Source: Acidicapsa dinghuensis (GTDB taxonomy: Bacteria; Acidobacteriota; Terriglobia; Terriglobales; Acidobacteriaceae). From it: 64,000 nucleotides of DNA. The stretch lies in assembly GCF_025685685.1 (NCBI RefSeq), contig NZ_JAGSYH010000001.1, positions 248,001 to 312,000 on the forward strand. Direction: 5' to 3'. A program made the translations under genes and the position numbers. Position 1 is the stretch's first letter; every line of letters starts with the position of its first letter. Under the pieces are notes generated by a model. The model searched no databases. It saw only the letters and a program-made list of their open reading frames with translations, and was not told the DNA's origin. Of the stretch, positions 45,026 through 54,224 are shown in pieces.

Positions 45026-45538
45026 ATGACTGAGATGAAGCTAATCGGCAGTGTCAAAATCGAAATGAGCGAATTCCCTGACCACCTGCAGATTGTCGTT
45101 ACGCGAAAATTTGGCATGGTGGCACTCACTCTTCCACCCGCCACCATGATCGTCCTGATCGGAATCGGTATCCTGGGCCATGTTTGGATTCTTGTTCTGA
45201 TGGGAGTTTTCGGCCTTGGATCGTTCGTTCTTTGGTACAGCCATGGTCCGGTCACGAATTTGAATGTTTCGGCTTCAGAATTAGTCGCGCGAGGCAATCT
45301 CGATCGCAGTTTTCGGACTGAGATCGTCGTGCCGGCATCGGAGGTAAAAAGCCTTGGCTACGAAATAGGGGACGATAGTGAGCCATCGGGTCTGTATGCA
45401 CGACGTTCATGGCGCAACACCTGCCTACTCCCGGATCTGGATCGCAAAGATGCCATCGCTGTTGCTGAGGCCATCTACCACAAGTTTCCTCAATACGAGC
45501 GGCAGGATGGAATCGGTGTGAGTTTCCACCTCAACTAG
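45026..45538 (+). CDS. hypothetical membrane protein
   Basis: A 170-residue protein with two adjacent transmembrane helices (~31-50 and 52-69) and a soluble C-terminal part containing ASELVARGNLDRSFRTEIVVPASEVKSLGYE and a final helix DRKDAIAVAEAIYHKF. The layout resembles small bacterial PH-like membrane proteins. Starts at 45026 and 45035 (both ATG) lie nine bases apart; the frame is open back to 44885 but that part has no likeness to a protein domain. Function unknown. Confidence 0.5.
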   Translation: MTEMKLIGSVKIEMSEFPDHLQIVVTRKFGMVALTLPPATMIVLIGIGILGHVWILVLMGVFGLGSFVLWYSHGPVTNLNVSASELVARGNLDRSFRTEIVVPASEVKSLGYEIGDDSEPSGLYARRSWRNTCLLPDLDRKDAIAVAEAIYHKFPQYERQDGIGVSFHLN

Positions 45539-45571
45539 CCCGTTCCAAGCACATTTACAATCAATGGAGCC

Positions 45572-46918
45572 ATGTCCAAAGCCGCACCCGCCACGCTAGA
45601 TTCCCTCAAACAAAAATTCCAGACCAGAGAAGCCCGCATCGGCATCGTCGGCATGGGCTACGTCGGCCTCCCTCTCGCTTTGCTTTTCAGCGGCGAAGGC
45701 TTCCGCGTCACCGGCTTCGATATCGCGGAGGAAAAAGTCGAGACCCTCAACTCCGGCCGCAGTTATATCGTCCGCATTCTGCCCGAACAGATTCAGGCCG
45801 CGCAAAAATCCGGCTTCTGCGCCACCGCAAACTACGCGCACGCCGCCGAGATGGACGCCATCATCGTCTGCGTCCCCACGCCGCTCAACGAGTACCACGA
45901 GCCCGACCTCAGCTACGTCACCGGCACCATCGAGTCCCTCGCGCCCTTCCTTCACGAAGGCCAGCTAGTCGTCCTCGAAAGCACCACCTACCCCGGCACC
46001 ACCGAAGAACTAGTCGTCCCCCGTCTCGAATCAGGCAACCGTCAAGGTCTCAAAGTCGCTCGCTCTGCCGACGACAGCGGCATCCACGTAGCCTTCAGTC
46101 CCGAGCGCGAAGACCCCGGCAACGACACCGTGGCCCGCCACGACATCCCAAAAGTTGTCGGCGGTTGCGGACCCGTCGCCCTTGAGTTGGCCAGCGCCAT
46201 GTACGGCAGCATCTTCCGCCGCGTCATCCCCGTCAGCTCACCGTCAGTAGCCGAGATGACCAAGCTGCTCGAAAACATCTACCGCTGCGTCAACATCGCC
46301 CTGGTCAATGAGCTAAAGCAACTCTGCATGCGCATGGGCATCGACATTCACGAAGTCATCGATGCAGCCAAAACCAAACCCTTCGGTTTCCAGGCTTTCT
46401 ATCCAGGCCCGGGCCTCGGCGGCCATTGCATCCCCATCGATCCCTTCTATCTTTCCTGGAAAGCAAAGCAGTTCGACTTCCACACCCGCTTCATCGAGCT
46501 CGCAGGTGAAGTCAACACCGCCATGCCCTACTTCGTCATCGACCAGATCGCCAACGGCCTCAACGAACACGCCAAGGCCATCAAAGGCTCAAAGATCCTC
46601 GTCCTAGGCCTTGCCTACAAGCGTGACATCGACGACCTGCGCGAATCACCCTCGCTTACCATCCTTGAGCTGCTGCGCGACAAGGGCGCGAAAGTCTCCT
46701 ACAACGACCCCTACTTCCCCACCGTCGGCCGTGGCCGTCATTACGACCTCAACATGACTAACACCCCGCTGGACGACCTGAGCCAATACGACGCCGTAGT
46801 CATCGTTACCGACCACACCACCTATGACTACAAGCAGATCGTCGAGCAATCCAGGCTAGTCATCGACACCCGCAACGCCACCAAAGGCATCATCAGCGAT
46901 AAAATCCTCCGCTGCTGA
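45572..46918 (+). CDS. UDP-sugar 6-dehydrogenase (WbpA/TviB type)
   Basis: A 448-residue nucleotide-sugar dehydrogenase that oxidises C6 of a UDP-hexose twice to the uronic acid using NAD. The NAD motif is GMGYVGLP (27-34); the catalytic cysteine is C286 in GLGGHCIPIDP; K and N residues sit in EMTKLLENIYRCVNIALVNE. The pattern VCVPTPLNEYHEPDLSYV fits enzymes acting on UDP-N-acetylglucosamine or its epimer rather than UDP-glucose. It probably supplies uronic acid building blocks to the exopolysaccharide genes upstream. Confidence 0.92.
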   Translation: MSKAAPATLDSLKQKFQTREARIGIVGMGYVGLPLALLFSGEGFRVTGFDIAEEKVETLNSGRSYIVRILPEQIQAAQKSGFCATANYAHAAEMDAIIVCVPTPLNEYHEPDLSYVTGTIESLAPFLHEGQLVVLESTTYPGTTEELVVPRLESGNRQGLKVARSADDSGIHVAFSPEREDPGNDTVARHDIPKVVGGCGPVALELASAMYGSIFRRVIPVSSPSVAEMTKLLENIYRCVNIALVNELKQLCMRMGIDIHEVIDAAKTKPFGFQAFYPGPGLGGHCIPIDPFYLSWKAKQFDFHTRFIELAGEVNTAMPYFVIDQIANGLNEHAKAIKGSKILVLGLAYKRDIDDLRESPSLTILELLRDKGAKVSYNDPYFPTVGRGRHYDLNMTNTPLDDLSQYDAVVIVTDHTTYDYKQIVEQSRLVIDTRNATKGIISDKILRC

Positions 46919-46933
46919 TGGCCTCTTTGTTTC

Positions 46934-48094
46934 TTACGGAAACGCAATCCGCAGCGCGAGCATTCCGCGTTTCACCGCATGACGTATAGGTTTCGGCACA
47001 AATGTGCGCGTGCCCGGCATCACCATCCGCGACCACAGCAGGCTCAGAACAACCCGTCTGTCTGCCCAGGGAATAAAGCGCCACACCCCATAACGATTCA
47101 CCATCAACTCCCAAAGCGCCATGCGCATAAAATACGAAATCACCATCGGCGTGCATGTTTCCAGCTTTGCGTTCGTATCTTTCTTGAGTGTCGTGCCCGT
47201 TGCAAACCATTCACGAATGCGCGTCGCGGCGTCCTCTCCGTAAAACCGTGAAAAATCAACCCAGGCATTCGGCCGTATATCGGCTTCAAAGTAATACCGG
47301 CCACTGCCATCCGCAGCTTCCATGCACGCGATGTTCACGAAGCCATCTGTCTGCAAGGCTCTCCCAAGCGCCTGCAACTCAGACACAACATTCGCTTCGA
47401 CCATCGCAAGAGGCGAGTATCTTCGCAAGATCGACAGGCCACTGGACGGCAACGCCCGCAGAATCGACGCATGCGCGAAATGCACCAGTTCGCCATTGAG
47501 ATAGACCGCCGAAAGATCTAGCTCTTGCCCGTCGATCTTCTTCTGCACAAGCATCGGCCCAAGGTTGAAACACTCTGCCAGTTGTCGAACATCTTCCTCG
47601 CAATGACAGAGAAATACTCCCTTTCCGCCATTCGATGAATCCATCTTCAGATAGACCGGATATCCCAGCTCATTGGCGGCAGCAATGGCCTCCACACATC
47701 CAGGAGCAACACGAAACGGAGGTGTTCTCAGCCCCTCTGCCGCCAGAACGCGCGATAACCCGATCTTCGAATAGATATGCGATATACCCATCACCCGCAG
47801 CGGAAAATGCGCTGGTTCGCGCCCGGCAGGCCACGCCATCTCGCTCATCGATCGAAGTGTTTCATCGTCGCACGCAATCACCCAGTCGTAAGGTGTTTCG
47901 CGTCGAGCAATCCACTCGAAAGCCCGAGCGAGCATTGCTTCCGGCGTCTCCGTTACGCACGTATCTCTGACAAACCGGCTCGCGCACAACAGACTACTCG
48001 TTGTGACGGCATCGACCTCAAAGCCGCTACGACTCAACAAATGTGGCATCGCCCACATAAGCGTGGGCGCCTTGCCCACTATCAGTGCTTGCAT
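46934..48094 (-). CDS. ATP-grasp enzyme
   Basis: A 386-residue protein. The ATP-grasp core is visible as YPVYLKMDSSNGGKGVFL (P-loop-like lid), MLVQKKIDGQELDLSAVYLNGELV and the metal-binding YYFEADIRPNAWVDFSRF near residue 270. Such enzymes join a carboxylate to an amine, thiol or hydroxyl group; the nearest relatives of this kind decorate cell-surface glycans or make peptides, but the substrate is not predictable. The ATG at 48094 was chosen because a purine-rich GGGGGGAA lies just upstream; the frame is open to 48181. Confidence 0.82.
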   Translation of the reverse strand: MQALIVGKAPTLMWAMPHLLSRSGFEVDAVTTSSLLCASRFVRDTCVTETPEAMLARAFEWIARRETPYDWVIACDDETLRSMSEMAWPAGREPAHFPLRVMGISHIYSKIGLSRVLAAEGLRTPPFRVAPGCVEAIAAANELGYPVYLKMDSSNGGKGVFLCHCEEDVRQLAECFNLGPMLVQKKIDGQELDLSAVYLNGELVHFAHASILRALPSSGLSILRRYSPLAMVEANVVSELQALGRALQTDGFVNIACMEAADGSGRYYFEADIRPNAWVDFSRFYGEDAATRIREWFATGTTLKKDTNAKLETCTPMVISYFMRMALWELMVNRYGVWRFIPWADRRVVLSLLWSRMVMPGTRTFVPKPIRHAVKRGMLALRIAFP

Positions 48095-48155
48095 TTCCCC
48101 CCGCCCCTTGTCCGTCAAAAGCTCATCTCTAAGCCAGCGCCGTCCACACTGCCTT

Positions 48156-49097
48156 TCACTGGTTATCGGCAGAAACAGCACTTTTGCCGGTTACATCTTT
48201 TGAGCCCTCTTCCTTGCTCTTTTCCGTCGGCTTCACCGTCGAACGAACCACAATGATCTTGTTCAGCACATCGAACCAGAACGGCGCTCCCAAAGAGATA
48301 GCCAGCACCGTCAGCAGCCATCCCAACCAATGCTGTCCAGCCTCTGGAAAGAAGCCCGCAATGGACCGGTCGCTGCTCGGCTGCCACCCAATCGGCAAAC
48401 CAATACCATCCAGCGCCCCGATATTCTTCTGGATATTTCCAATCGCCGCCAAAGCCGATTGCTGAGTCGTTGCCGCCTCATCCGTAGTAGCTGCCAGGTG
48501 ATTCTTGTCGGCTCCAACAGCCAGTTGCACAGCGGTCTGCCTCAGGTTCGGATCGGTAGATAGACGCTTCGCCACCTGCACACAATCGGCATTCAGCAGC
48601 ACTGTCACCAGAATCGCGAGCACAACAATGACAGTCTGGCTGCGTCGCTTATACCAGCCAGATACACGATCCATCGCACAGTTGTACCAATCTTCCAGAT
48701 GCTGTTGCAGGCCAACTAGGTCTGAATCCGATACCTGCCCAAATGCGCGAACGGCCTCCTTCACATTCGGCGAGAGCTCCACGGTTCCCGTTCGCATCAG
48801 ATCGATCAAAGCCATCGCAAAATTCTTCGCTGGGATATAAGAAGGCAGCGTGCCATTCCTCGAAGCGGTTTGATATGTTCCGCGAAACAGGCCATTGATC
48901 AGCCCGTGGCTGTAAATTGCACTCACCAGGGCATTGTCATTGTCCCCTAATAACTCCTTGATGCCCCGCTCCAGTTGCTTCGATCGCTGCTTCCAGGCAA
49001 TTTCCAGAATCTCATTGGCGGCCGAGCAGATCAGGCTCAACATAAGAAACAAGAACACAAGCCCGATGGCTACATCCAGAATGTTAGAGTTGAACAC
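48156..49097 (-). CDS. membrane protein of unknown function
   Basis: The GTG at 49097 has AGGAGG five bases upstream and is preferred over the ATG at 49166. The 313-residue product has helices at ~6-26 (LDVAIGLVFLFLMLSLICSAANEI), ~150-170 and ~255-283 (WLGWLLTVLAISLGAPFWFDVLNKII) with a soluble loop between. The C-terminal FWFDVLNKI block followed by a charged tail recurs in a widespread family of uncharacterised bacterial membrane proteins, as far as I recall. No operon partners: the ATP-grasp gene start is 61 bases beyond its stop. Confidence 0.65.
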   Translation of the reverse strand: MFNSNILDVAIGLVFLFLMLSLICSAANEILEIAWKQRSKQLERGIKELLGDNDNALVSAIYSHGLINGLFRGTYQTASRNGTLPSYIPAKNFAMALIDLMRTGTVELSPNVKEAVRAFGQVSDSDLVGLQQHLEDWYNCAMDRVSGWYKRRSQTVIVVLAILVTVLLNADCVQVAKRLSTDPNLRQTAVQLAVGADKNHLAATTDEAATTQQSALAAIGNIQKNIGALDGIGLPIGWQPSSDRSIAGFFPEAGQHWLGWLLTVLAISLGAPFWFDVLNKIIVVRSTVKPTEKSKEEGSKDVTGKSAVSADNQ

Positions 49098-49159
49098 CAG
49101 GCCTCCTGTCTTGGAAAGGCGAAATTGTAGCATGTTACTCGCGCACAGCAAACGATTGC

Positions 49160-49624
49160 ATGGCAACTGATCTCATCATCCGCCCTGTACAGCAAGACGA
49201 CTTTAGCCATTGGCTCCCTTTGTGGAACGGATATAACCAGTTCTACGGTCGTCACGGAGCTACCGCTCTGCCCGCAGATGTAACGCAGACCACATGGTCG
49301 CGCTTCTTCGACGCGGCCGAGCCTGTGTTCGCCCTCGTCGCCGAAATGGAAGGCGAGCTGGTCGGCCTGGCGCACTATCTCTTTCACCGCAGCACAATCG
49401 CTATTCAGCCAACCTGCTATCTTCAGGATCTATTCACCCTCGATTCCATGCGTGGTCGCGGCATCGGCCGTAAGCTCATCGAATCCGTCTACGAACGCGC
49501 CCGCGAAGCAGGCTCGGCACGCGTCTATTGGCTCACACACCACACCAACGCCACCGCGCGACGGCTTTACGATCAGGTTGCAGAGAATTCCGGGTTTGTC
49601 GTTTATCGCAGACCACTCGAATAA
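49160..49624 (+). CDS. GNAT family N-acetyltransferase
   Basis: A 154-residue GCN5-related acetyltransferase. The acetyl-CoA pyrophosphate motif RGRGIGRKLIESV follows the strand YLQDLFTLDSM, and the C-terminal VYWLTHHTNATARRLYDQVAENSGFVVYRRPL is typical of small amine acetyltransferases of the spermidine/histone-like subgroup. Substrate unknown. It is divergently transcribed from the membrane protein gene, with its ATG 62 bases from that start. Confidence 0.9.
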   Translation: MATDLIIRPVQQDDFSHWLPLWNGYNQFYGRHGATALPADVTQTTWSRFFDAAEPVFALVAEMEGELVGLAHYLFHRSTIAIQPTCYLQDLFTLDSMRGRGIGRKLIESVYERAREAGSARVYWLTHHTNATARRLYDQVAENSGFVVYRRPLE

Positions 49625-49779
49625 GGTTCTTCCACCTAAGTGGAAAAGTGACCACTCCGAAACTTTCGCGCCGCGGAATCGCTGATATCATCAGCGTCAC
49701 GTGAGCTCAGAATCACACCTGTTCTGAATCGGATAGCCCGCACATTTGTGTATCTCCTGCCCCGGTAAAGATTCATCAC

Positions 49780-51462
49780 ATGGCACATCATCCCCTCAAT
49801 AAGACCGATCTTCAACGCAGCCTTGAGCTCGTAGTCAAGGTAGGTCTCTCGCTGGCTCAGGGCACGGATCTCAAAAGTCTCGTTCAATCTGCAACGGACG
49901 CGGGGCTGGCTCTATGCGGGGCGCAGTTTGGAGCTTTTTTCTACAACATTGTTGATGCCGGGGCACTGCGTTATCTGCCGTACACTTTTTCCGGCGCGGA
50001 TCCGAAGCAATTTCAGGAATTTCTCTTGCCGGGCAATAGTGCCGTTTTAGCTCCCCCATTCGAAGGCATCGCGATTGTTCGCTCAGATGACATCACACAG
50101 GATCCTCGCTACGGGAAAAATCCGTCCTATCTCGGCAAACAGACCAGCCATATTCCCGTCCGCAGCTATTTGGCGGTTCCGGTCAAAGCTCTCTCTGGTG
50201 AAGTCCTCGGCGGCCTATTCTACGGTCACGAAGACGTGGAAGTTTTTCGGGCCGAGCATGAATCTCTCGTTGCCTTTATCGCAGCGCAGGCCGCGGCGGC
50301 CATTGAAAACTTCCGGTTGCGCGACCAGCTCAACGACAAGATTGCCACTCTTGAAAAAGCCGATCGCGCACAGCACGATTCATCGAAACACCTCGCCGAA
50401 CTGGCCGCCATTGTCGAATCTTCAGACGACGCCATCATAAGCAAGGACCTCAATGGCATCATTACGAGTTGGAACAGAGGAGCTACCCATATACTCGGCT
50501 ACACGCCGGAAGAAGCCATTGGCAAGTCCATTCTCATGCTTCTTCCTCAGGAACTACATCAGGAGGAAGTCTCCATCCTGCAGAAAATCCGCTCAGGAGA
50601 GCGTATCGAGCACTATGAAACCATCCGCGTCACCAAGAGTGGCCACAGGATCAATGTATCTCTCACCATCTCGCCCTTACGCGATAGAACCGGCGTAATC
50701 ATAGGCGCTTCCAAGATCCTCCGGGACATTTCGGATCGCAAGCGTGTCGAGGCGTCGCTCCTCCAGGCCGAAAAGATCGCCGCTGCGGGCCGCATGGCGG
50801 CAACCATCGCCCATGAAGTGAATAACCCGCTCGAAGCAGTGATGAATCTCATCTACCTCGCACAAACCAACTTTGACGATTCCGATCTTGCTCGAAACTA
50901 CCTTCGTGCTGCGGAGAGTGAAATTTCGCGCGTCTCACATATCGCCAGACAAACACTCGGTTTCTATCGCGAAAACGCCTTACCGCATCCAGTCTCTATA
51001 CCTGAACTCATAGAGGATGCGTGCCGAATCTACGAGCCCCGCTGTGACACTGCCGGCATATCGATTCATACCCAGCTCTCGTCAACACGATTCGTCCATG
51101 TCCGCAAAGGAGAGATTCTTCAGGTCATCTCCAACCTCATTGCAAACTCTATATACGCAATGCCCGAGGGCGGTACGCTGGCACTCTGCACCGCTGATGT
51201 CACGGTTGACGAAAAAGAAGGCGTCTCTCTCACAGTTGAGGACACAGGCATCGGCATTCCCGCCGAACTCCTTCCACGCATCTTTGAAGCCTTCTTTACT
51301 ACCCGCACAAACATCGGCACAGGTATTGGCCTTTTTGTCGCTCGCCAGTTCATCGAGGGGCACGGCGGCAAGATTACCGTCTCCAGCAGCACCGAACCCC
51401 AAAATCACGGCACTTGCATTACCGTCTTTCTGCCTGCAGAAAATGACAGCTCGAAGCAATAG
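49780..51462 (+). CDS. soluble GAF-PAS sensor histidine kinase
   Basis: A 560-residue kinase with no membrane segment. Domains in order: GAF (~20-178, with KNPSYLGKQTSHIPVRSYLAVPV), a short coiled coil, PAS with a PAC tail (~207-322, AAIVESSDDAIISKDLNGIITSWN), HisKA with the phospho-acceptor H345 in TIAHEVNNPL, and HATPase (N box in ISNLIANSIYAM, DTGIGIP, GTGIGLF). Alone in its transcription unit with no adjacent response regulator, so it is an orphan kinase. The signal could be a small ligand, a redox state or light, none of which can be read from sequence. Confidence 0.92.
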   Translation: MAHHPLNKTDLQRSLELVVKVGLSLAQGTDLKSLVQSATDAGLALCGAQFGAFFYNIVDAGALRYLPYTFSGADPKQFQEFLLPGNSAVLAPPFEGIAIVRSDDITQDPRYGKNPSYLGKQTSHIPVRSYLAVPVKALSGEVLGGLFYGHEDVEVFRAEHESLVAFIAAQAAAAIENFRLRDQLNDKIATLEKADRAQHDSSKHLAELAAIVESSDDAIISKDLNGIITSWNRGATHILGYTPEEAIGKSILMLLPQELHQEEVSILQKIRSGERIEHYETIRVTKSGHRINVSLTISPLRDRTGVIIGASKILRDISDRKRVEASLLQAEKIAAAGRMAATIAHEVNNPLEAVMNLIYLAQTNFDDSDLARNYLRAAESEISRVSHIARQTLGFYRENALPHPVSIPELIEDACRIYEPRCDTAGISIHTQLSSTRFVHVRKGEILQVISNLIANSIYAMPEGGTLALCTADVTVDEKEGVSLTVEDTGIGIPAELLPRIFEAFFTTRTNIGTGIGLFVARQFIEGHGGKITVSSSTEPQNHGTCITVFLPAENDSSKQ

Positions 51463-51479
51463 CGCAAATATCTGTTCGG

Positions 51480-52046
51480 CTACAAATGTGCCGGTTTCAA
51501 TCGCTTCCGCGCAAAATCCACCAACGCTGCGCTTTGCCATTCCCCTTTGGGCAGCGCAAATGCAACCATCCAACGCAGTTCATCTGGCAACGAGCCCTGC
51601 GTCATCCCATTCGTCAGCACCAGTGCATCTGCATTTCCGGCGCGCATATGCGTCTCAGACTTCCATTTCGAAACGTCCGCTGTCAGCACCGCGAGCGTGA
51701 GATTCTCCTCACCTGCCTCCGCAATTTCCGCCGCATTGAGTTTGCCAGTTTCGATCAACACAGCATCGCATTCCGGTGCACGCGCCCGAACCCGCTCTAT
51801 AAACGCAGGCGCATCGCTTTTGGTTGTAACAAGAAATGCTCGCACCGCTCCAGCAGCCCGATAGCGTCCCGTGTCCTTTGCAGAGCCAGCATCTGTCTCT
51901 TCGGTTATGCCTTCAAAACCGCTGTGCTCATGCGCTGTTATCTTTACCGCCAGCCATCGCAACTCCGGCATCGCCCGAATCAGTTCACAACCGACAGCCG
52001 TCTTTCCCGCTCCACTGCCCGAGCCGGCAATGCACAGCACTGCCAT
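51480..52046 (-). CDS. SIMIBI-class P-loop NTPase (BioD/MobB-like)
   Basis: A 188-residue protein. Its N-terminus has the deviant P-loop GSGSGAGKT (residues 8-16, five residues between the Gly and GKT) seen in BioD/CobQ-type and related nucleotide-binding proteins, followed by WLAVKITAHEHSGFEG and a DAGSAKDTGRYRAAGA block like the substrate loop of MobB. MobB helps make molybdopterin guanine dinucleotide, but the usual MobB His-rich strand is not exact, so only the superfamily is certain. Its start overlaps the lpxD stop by one base (TGATG), an unexplained pairing. Confidence 0.65.
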   Translation of the reverse strand: MAVLCIAGSGSGAGKTAVGCELIRAMPELRWLAVKITAHEHSGFEGITEETDAGSAKDTGRYRAAGAVRAFLVTTKSDAPAFIERVRARAPECDAVLIETGKLNAAEIAEAGEENLTLAVLTADVSKWKSETHMRAGNADALVLTNGMTQGSLPDELRWMVAFALPKGEWQSAALVDFARKRLKPAHL

Positions 52047-53059
52047 CAGTCCTTCTTCCGCTTCGCCAGCTGAGCCACTGAGGCCAGCTCACGCAGATAC
52101 TCCTTCACCGGCTTGGCCGGCGTGCCCCACAGCACAGTTCCTGTGCGGGTCTCGCTCTTGCCAGACAGAATGCCCGCCTGTCCGCCAAGAATCACGCCCG
52201 GCCCCACATGCGCATGATCGCCAATCCCCACCTGCCCCGCAATCACCGCTCCGTTGCCCACGCTCGACGAGCCTGAAATCCCCGTCAACGCTGCAATCAC
52301 CACATCCTCGCCAATATCGCAGTTGTGTCCGATGTGCACCAGGTTATCGATCTTCACGCCACGTCGTATCCGAGTCTCCGCCAACGCCCCGCGATCGATC
52401 GTCGAGTTCGCGCCAATCTCAACATCGTCCTCGATCACCAACCGCCCTTGCTGCGGAAACTGTGTATATGCCCCAGTCTCCCGATCCCGCACATACCCAA
52501 ACCCATCTGCACCAAGCACCACTCCCGCATGCACAACAACGCGATTGCCAATGGCACTACCCGCATACACAACCGCTCTCGGATAAATCAGGCAATGCTC
52601 TCCGACAATCACGCCTTCGCCAATCACCACCCCAGCCTCAACGCGCGTGAACTTGCCGATCACCGCATTCGCACCGATCACCGCGCACGGCCCAACCGTG
52701 ACTCCCTCGCCAAGCACAGCATCCGCCGAAACTTCCGAGCTCGCGTCTACTCCCGTGACCGGCAAATTCAGCGCTAACAATTTCGCCGCTCGCGCAAACC
52801 AAAGCCGAGGCTGCTTCGCCGCAATCACCGTCATTCTGCATTCAGCCCCCGGCACAGACCCCAGCGAAACCACAGCAGCTCCCGCACCGCAGCGCACCGC
52901 TTCCCCAGCCGCAGCCTCACTCTCTCCAAACACCAGATCCGTCTCGTTAGCGCGCCGTGTATCGTCAACGCCAGTCAACATCGTCTTGGCGTCGCCACAC
53001 ACCAACTCCCCACCCAACCGTTCAATCAACTCAGCAACCGTCACACAACCACTCCACAT
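52046..53059 (-). CDS. lpxD: UDP-3-O-acylglucosamine N-acyltransferase LpxD
   Basis: A 337-residue third enzyme of lipid A synthesis. The N-terminal uridine-binding domain (~1-100) is followed by a left-handed beta helix of hexapeptide repeats ([16 protein letters not shown] and many similar rungs). The catalytic His lies in [12 protein letters not shown]. The signature [10 protein letters not shown] and the [14 protein letters not shown] block are specific for LpxD over LpxA. In most bacteria lpxD lies by fabZ and lpxA; here it lies between an LpxL-like acyltransferase and a P-loop NTPase gene. Presence of lpxD and the LpxL-like gene supports an outer membrane with lipid A. Confidence 0.95.
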   Translation of the reverse strand: MWSGCVTVAELIERLGGELVCGDAKTMLTGVDDTRRANETDLVFGESEAAAGEAVRCGAGAAVVSLGSVPGAECRMTVIAAKQPRLWFARAAKLLALNLPVTGVDASSEVSADAVLGEGVTVGPCAVIGANAVIGKFTRVEAGVVIGEGVIVGEHCLIYPRAVVYAGSAIGNRVVVHAGVVLGADGFGYVRDRETGAYTQFPQQGRLVIEDDVEIGANSTIDRGALAETRIRRGVKIDNLVHIGHNCDIGEDVVIAALTGISGSSSVGNGAVIAGQVGIGDHAHVGPGVILGGQAGILSGKSETRTGTVLWGTPAKPVKEYLRELASVAQLAKRKKD

Positions 53060-53077
53060 ACATCCGGTTCTAGTTTT

Positions 53078-54007
53078 TTAGTCCCCAGTCCCTGGTCCCT
53101 CAGGCCCTTCGTCTCGCGTCCCATCCGGCCGCGTCTTCCACCGCCGGTGAATCCACAACCACTGCTCCGGATAGTGCCTAACCCAGCTCTCGATCGCCCA
53201 GGTACATCGTTGCGTCAGCGCCAGTACATCCGCCTCAGTCTCCCCGGTCGGCTCAACGGAAACCTCCTCGCCAAAGTGCAGCACATACTGCTTCTCTCGC
53301 GCTTCCCATACCAGAAACCCCGGCAACACGGCCGCTCCCGTCCGTAACGCAATCCGCGCCAGCCCAGAAGCCGTACAAGCCGGCACCCCAAAATACTCCA
53401 CAAACACACCCTGCGGCGGCGTCATATTTGTATCCATCAAAATCCCCACCGTCTCACCCGCGCGCATCGCCGAGATCAGCCCCCGCGCAAAGTCATCCTT
53501 GTGCAGCACCTTGTTCCCATGCAGACATCGAATTCGGTTCACAAACGCATCCAGCACGCGGTTATCCAGCCGCCGAATCACCATTCCCATCGGATGCCCC
53601 ATCAGCGAGTGATAGAAGCTCGATAGCTCCCAGGCTCCCAGGTGCCCCGTCACAATCAGCACGCCCTTGCCGCGCGCCTCAGCCTCCAGAAACCGCTCCA
53701 GCCCCTCATACCGGATCAGCCCTCGCGTATTCTCCGGCGTGTACCGCTCCATCCGGCAAAATTCGGCCAGTTGCCACCCTAGCGAACGATACAGCCCCTT
53801 CAGTATCCGTTCCTGCTCACCCTCATCCATCTCTGGATAAGCTAGCTCCAGGTTGCGCAAACCAGTCTTGCGCAGCCTTCCGGCGACTAGATACGCCAAC
53901 CGCCCAATGCCCGCGCCAACACCTCGCGCCACGCTACGCGGCAGCAAGCCCAGCCCGCACGCCACGCACCAGACCAGCCAAAATTCCAGGCGTTCCTTCA
54001 TCCCCAT
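53078..54007 (-). CDS. LpxL/HtrB-like lipid A or lysophospholipid acyltransferase
   Basis: A 309-residue inner-membrane acyltransferase of the LpxL family. The HX4E-type catalytic motif is in TGHLGAWELS, with a hydrophobic N-terminal anchor (LEFWLVWCVACGLGLLP). WLWIHRRWKTRP near the C-terminus is the family end signature. The ATG at 54007 begins the conserved part; the frame is open to 54097 (ATG) with Arg/Gly-rich leader. Its last seven residues and TAA stop lie within 7-bp repeats, so the natural C-terminus has been altered. Confidence 0.88.
   Translation of the reverse strand: MGMKERLEFWLVWCVACGLGLLPRSVARGVGAGIGRLAYLVAGRLRKTGLRNLELAYPEMDEGEQERILKGLYRSLGWQLAEFCRMERYTPENTRGLIRYEGLERFLEAEARGKGVLIVTGHLGAWELSSFYHSLMGHPMGMVIRRLDNRVLDAFVNRIRCLHGNKVLHKDDFARGLISAMRAGETVGILMDTNMTPPQGVFVEYFGVPACTASGLARIALRTGAAVLPGFLVWEAREKQYVLHFGEEVSVEPTGETEADVLALTQRCTWAIESWVRHYPEQWLWIHRRWKTRPDGTRDEGPEGPGTGD
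53079..53099. repeat. three heptamers TAGTCCC, CAGTCCC, TGGTCCC
   Basis: A 7-bp-period tract covering the stop codon region of the LpxL-like gene, the same unit as at 41956 and 59257. Confidence 0.65.
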
Positions 54008-54138
54008 CGAATGGGCATTCCCCTCGCATGGGCGTTCGCCTCGCACCGGCAACGCCAACCCCAAGTGTAACTGCGTGCCCATGTAGACAGTCAGCAATGA
54101 CCCGCAGTCAACACGATTCAGCTTTCTAACCTGTCAAC

Positions 54139-54166
54139 TGATCCCTGCCCCCTGGTCTCTGATCTC
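54139..54166. repeat. four heptamers of the TGATCCC type
   Basis: TGATCCC, TGCCCCC, TGGTCTC and TGATCTC in a row between the LpxL-like start and hemQ, a further degenerate copy of the 7-bp tract. Confidence 0.5.
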
Positions 54167-54224
54167 TGCTGTTCACCGTCCACTCATCTCAATCCTTTAC
54201 TCTAAGAACCAAGAGGTCATTTTC

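Noticed and set aside
49636..49887. 83-codon minus-strand frame across the start of the histidine kinase gene
   Set aside because: Mostly antisense to the GAF region, no ribosome site and no recognisable fold.
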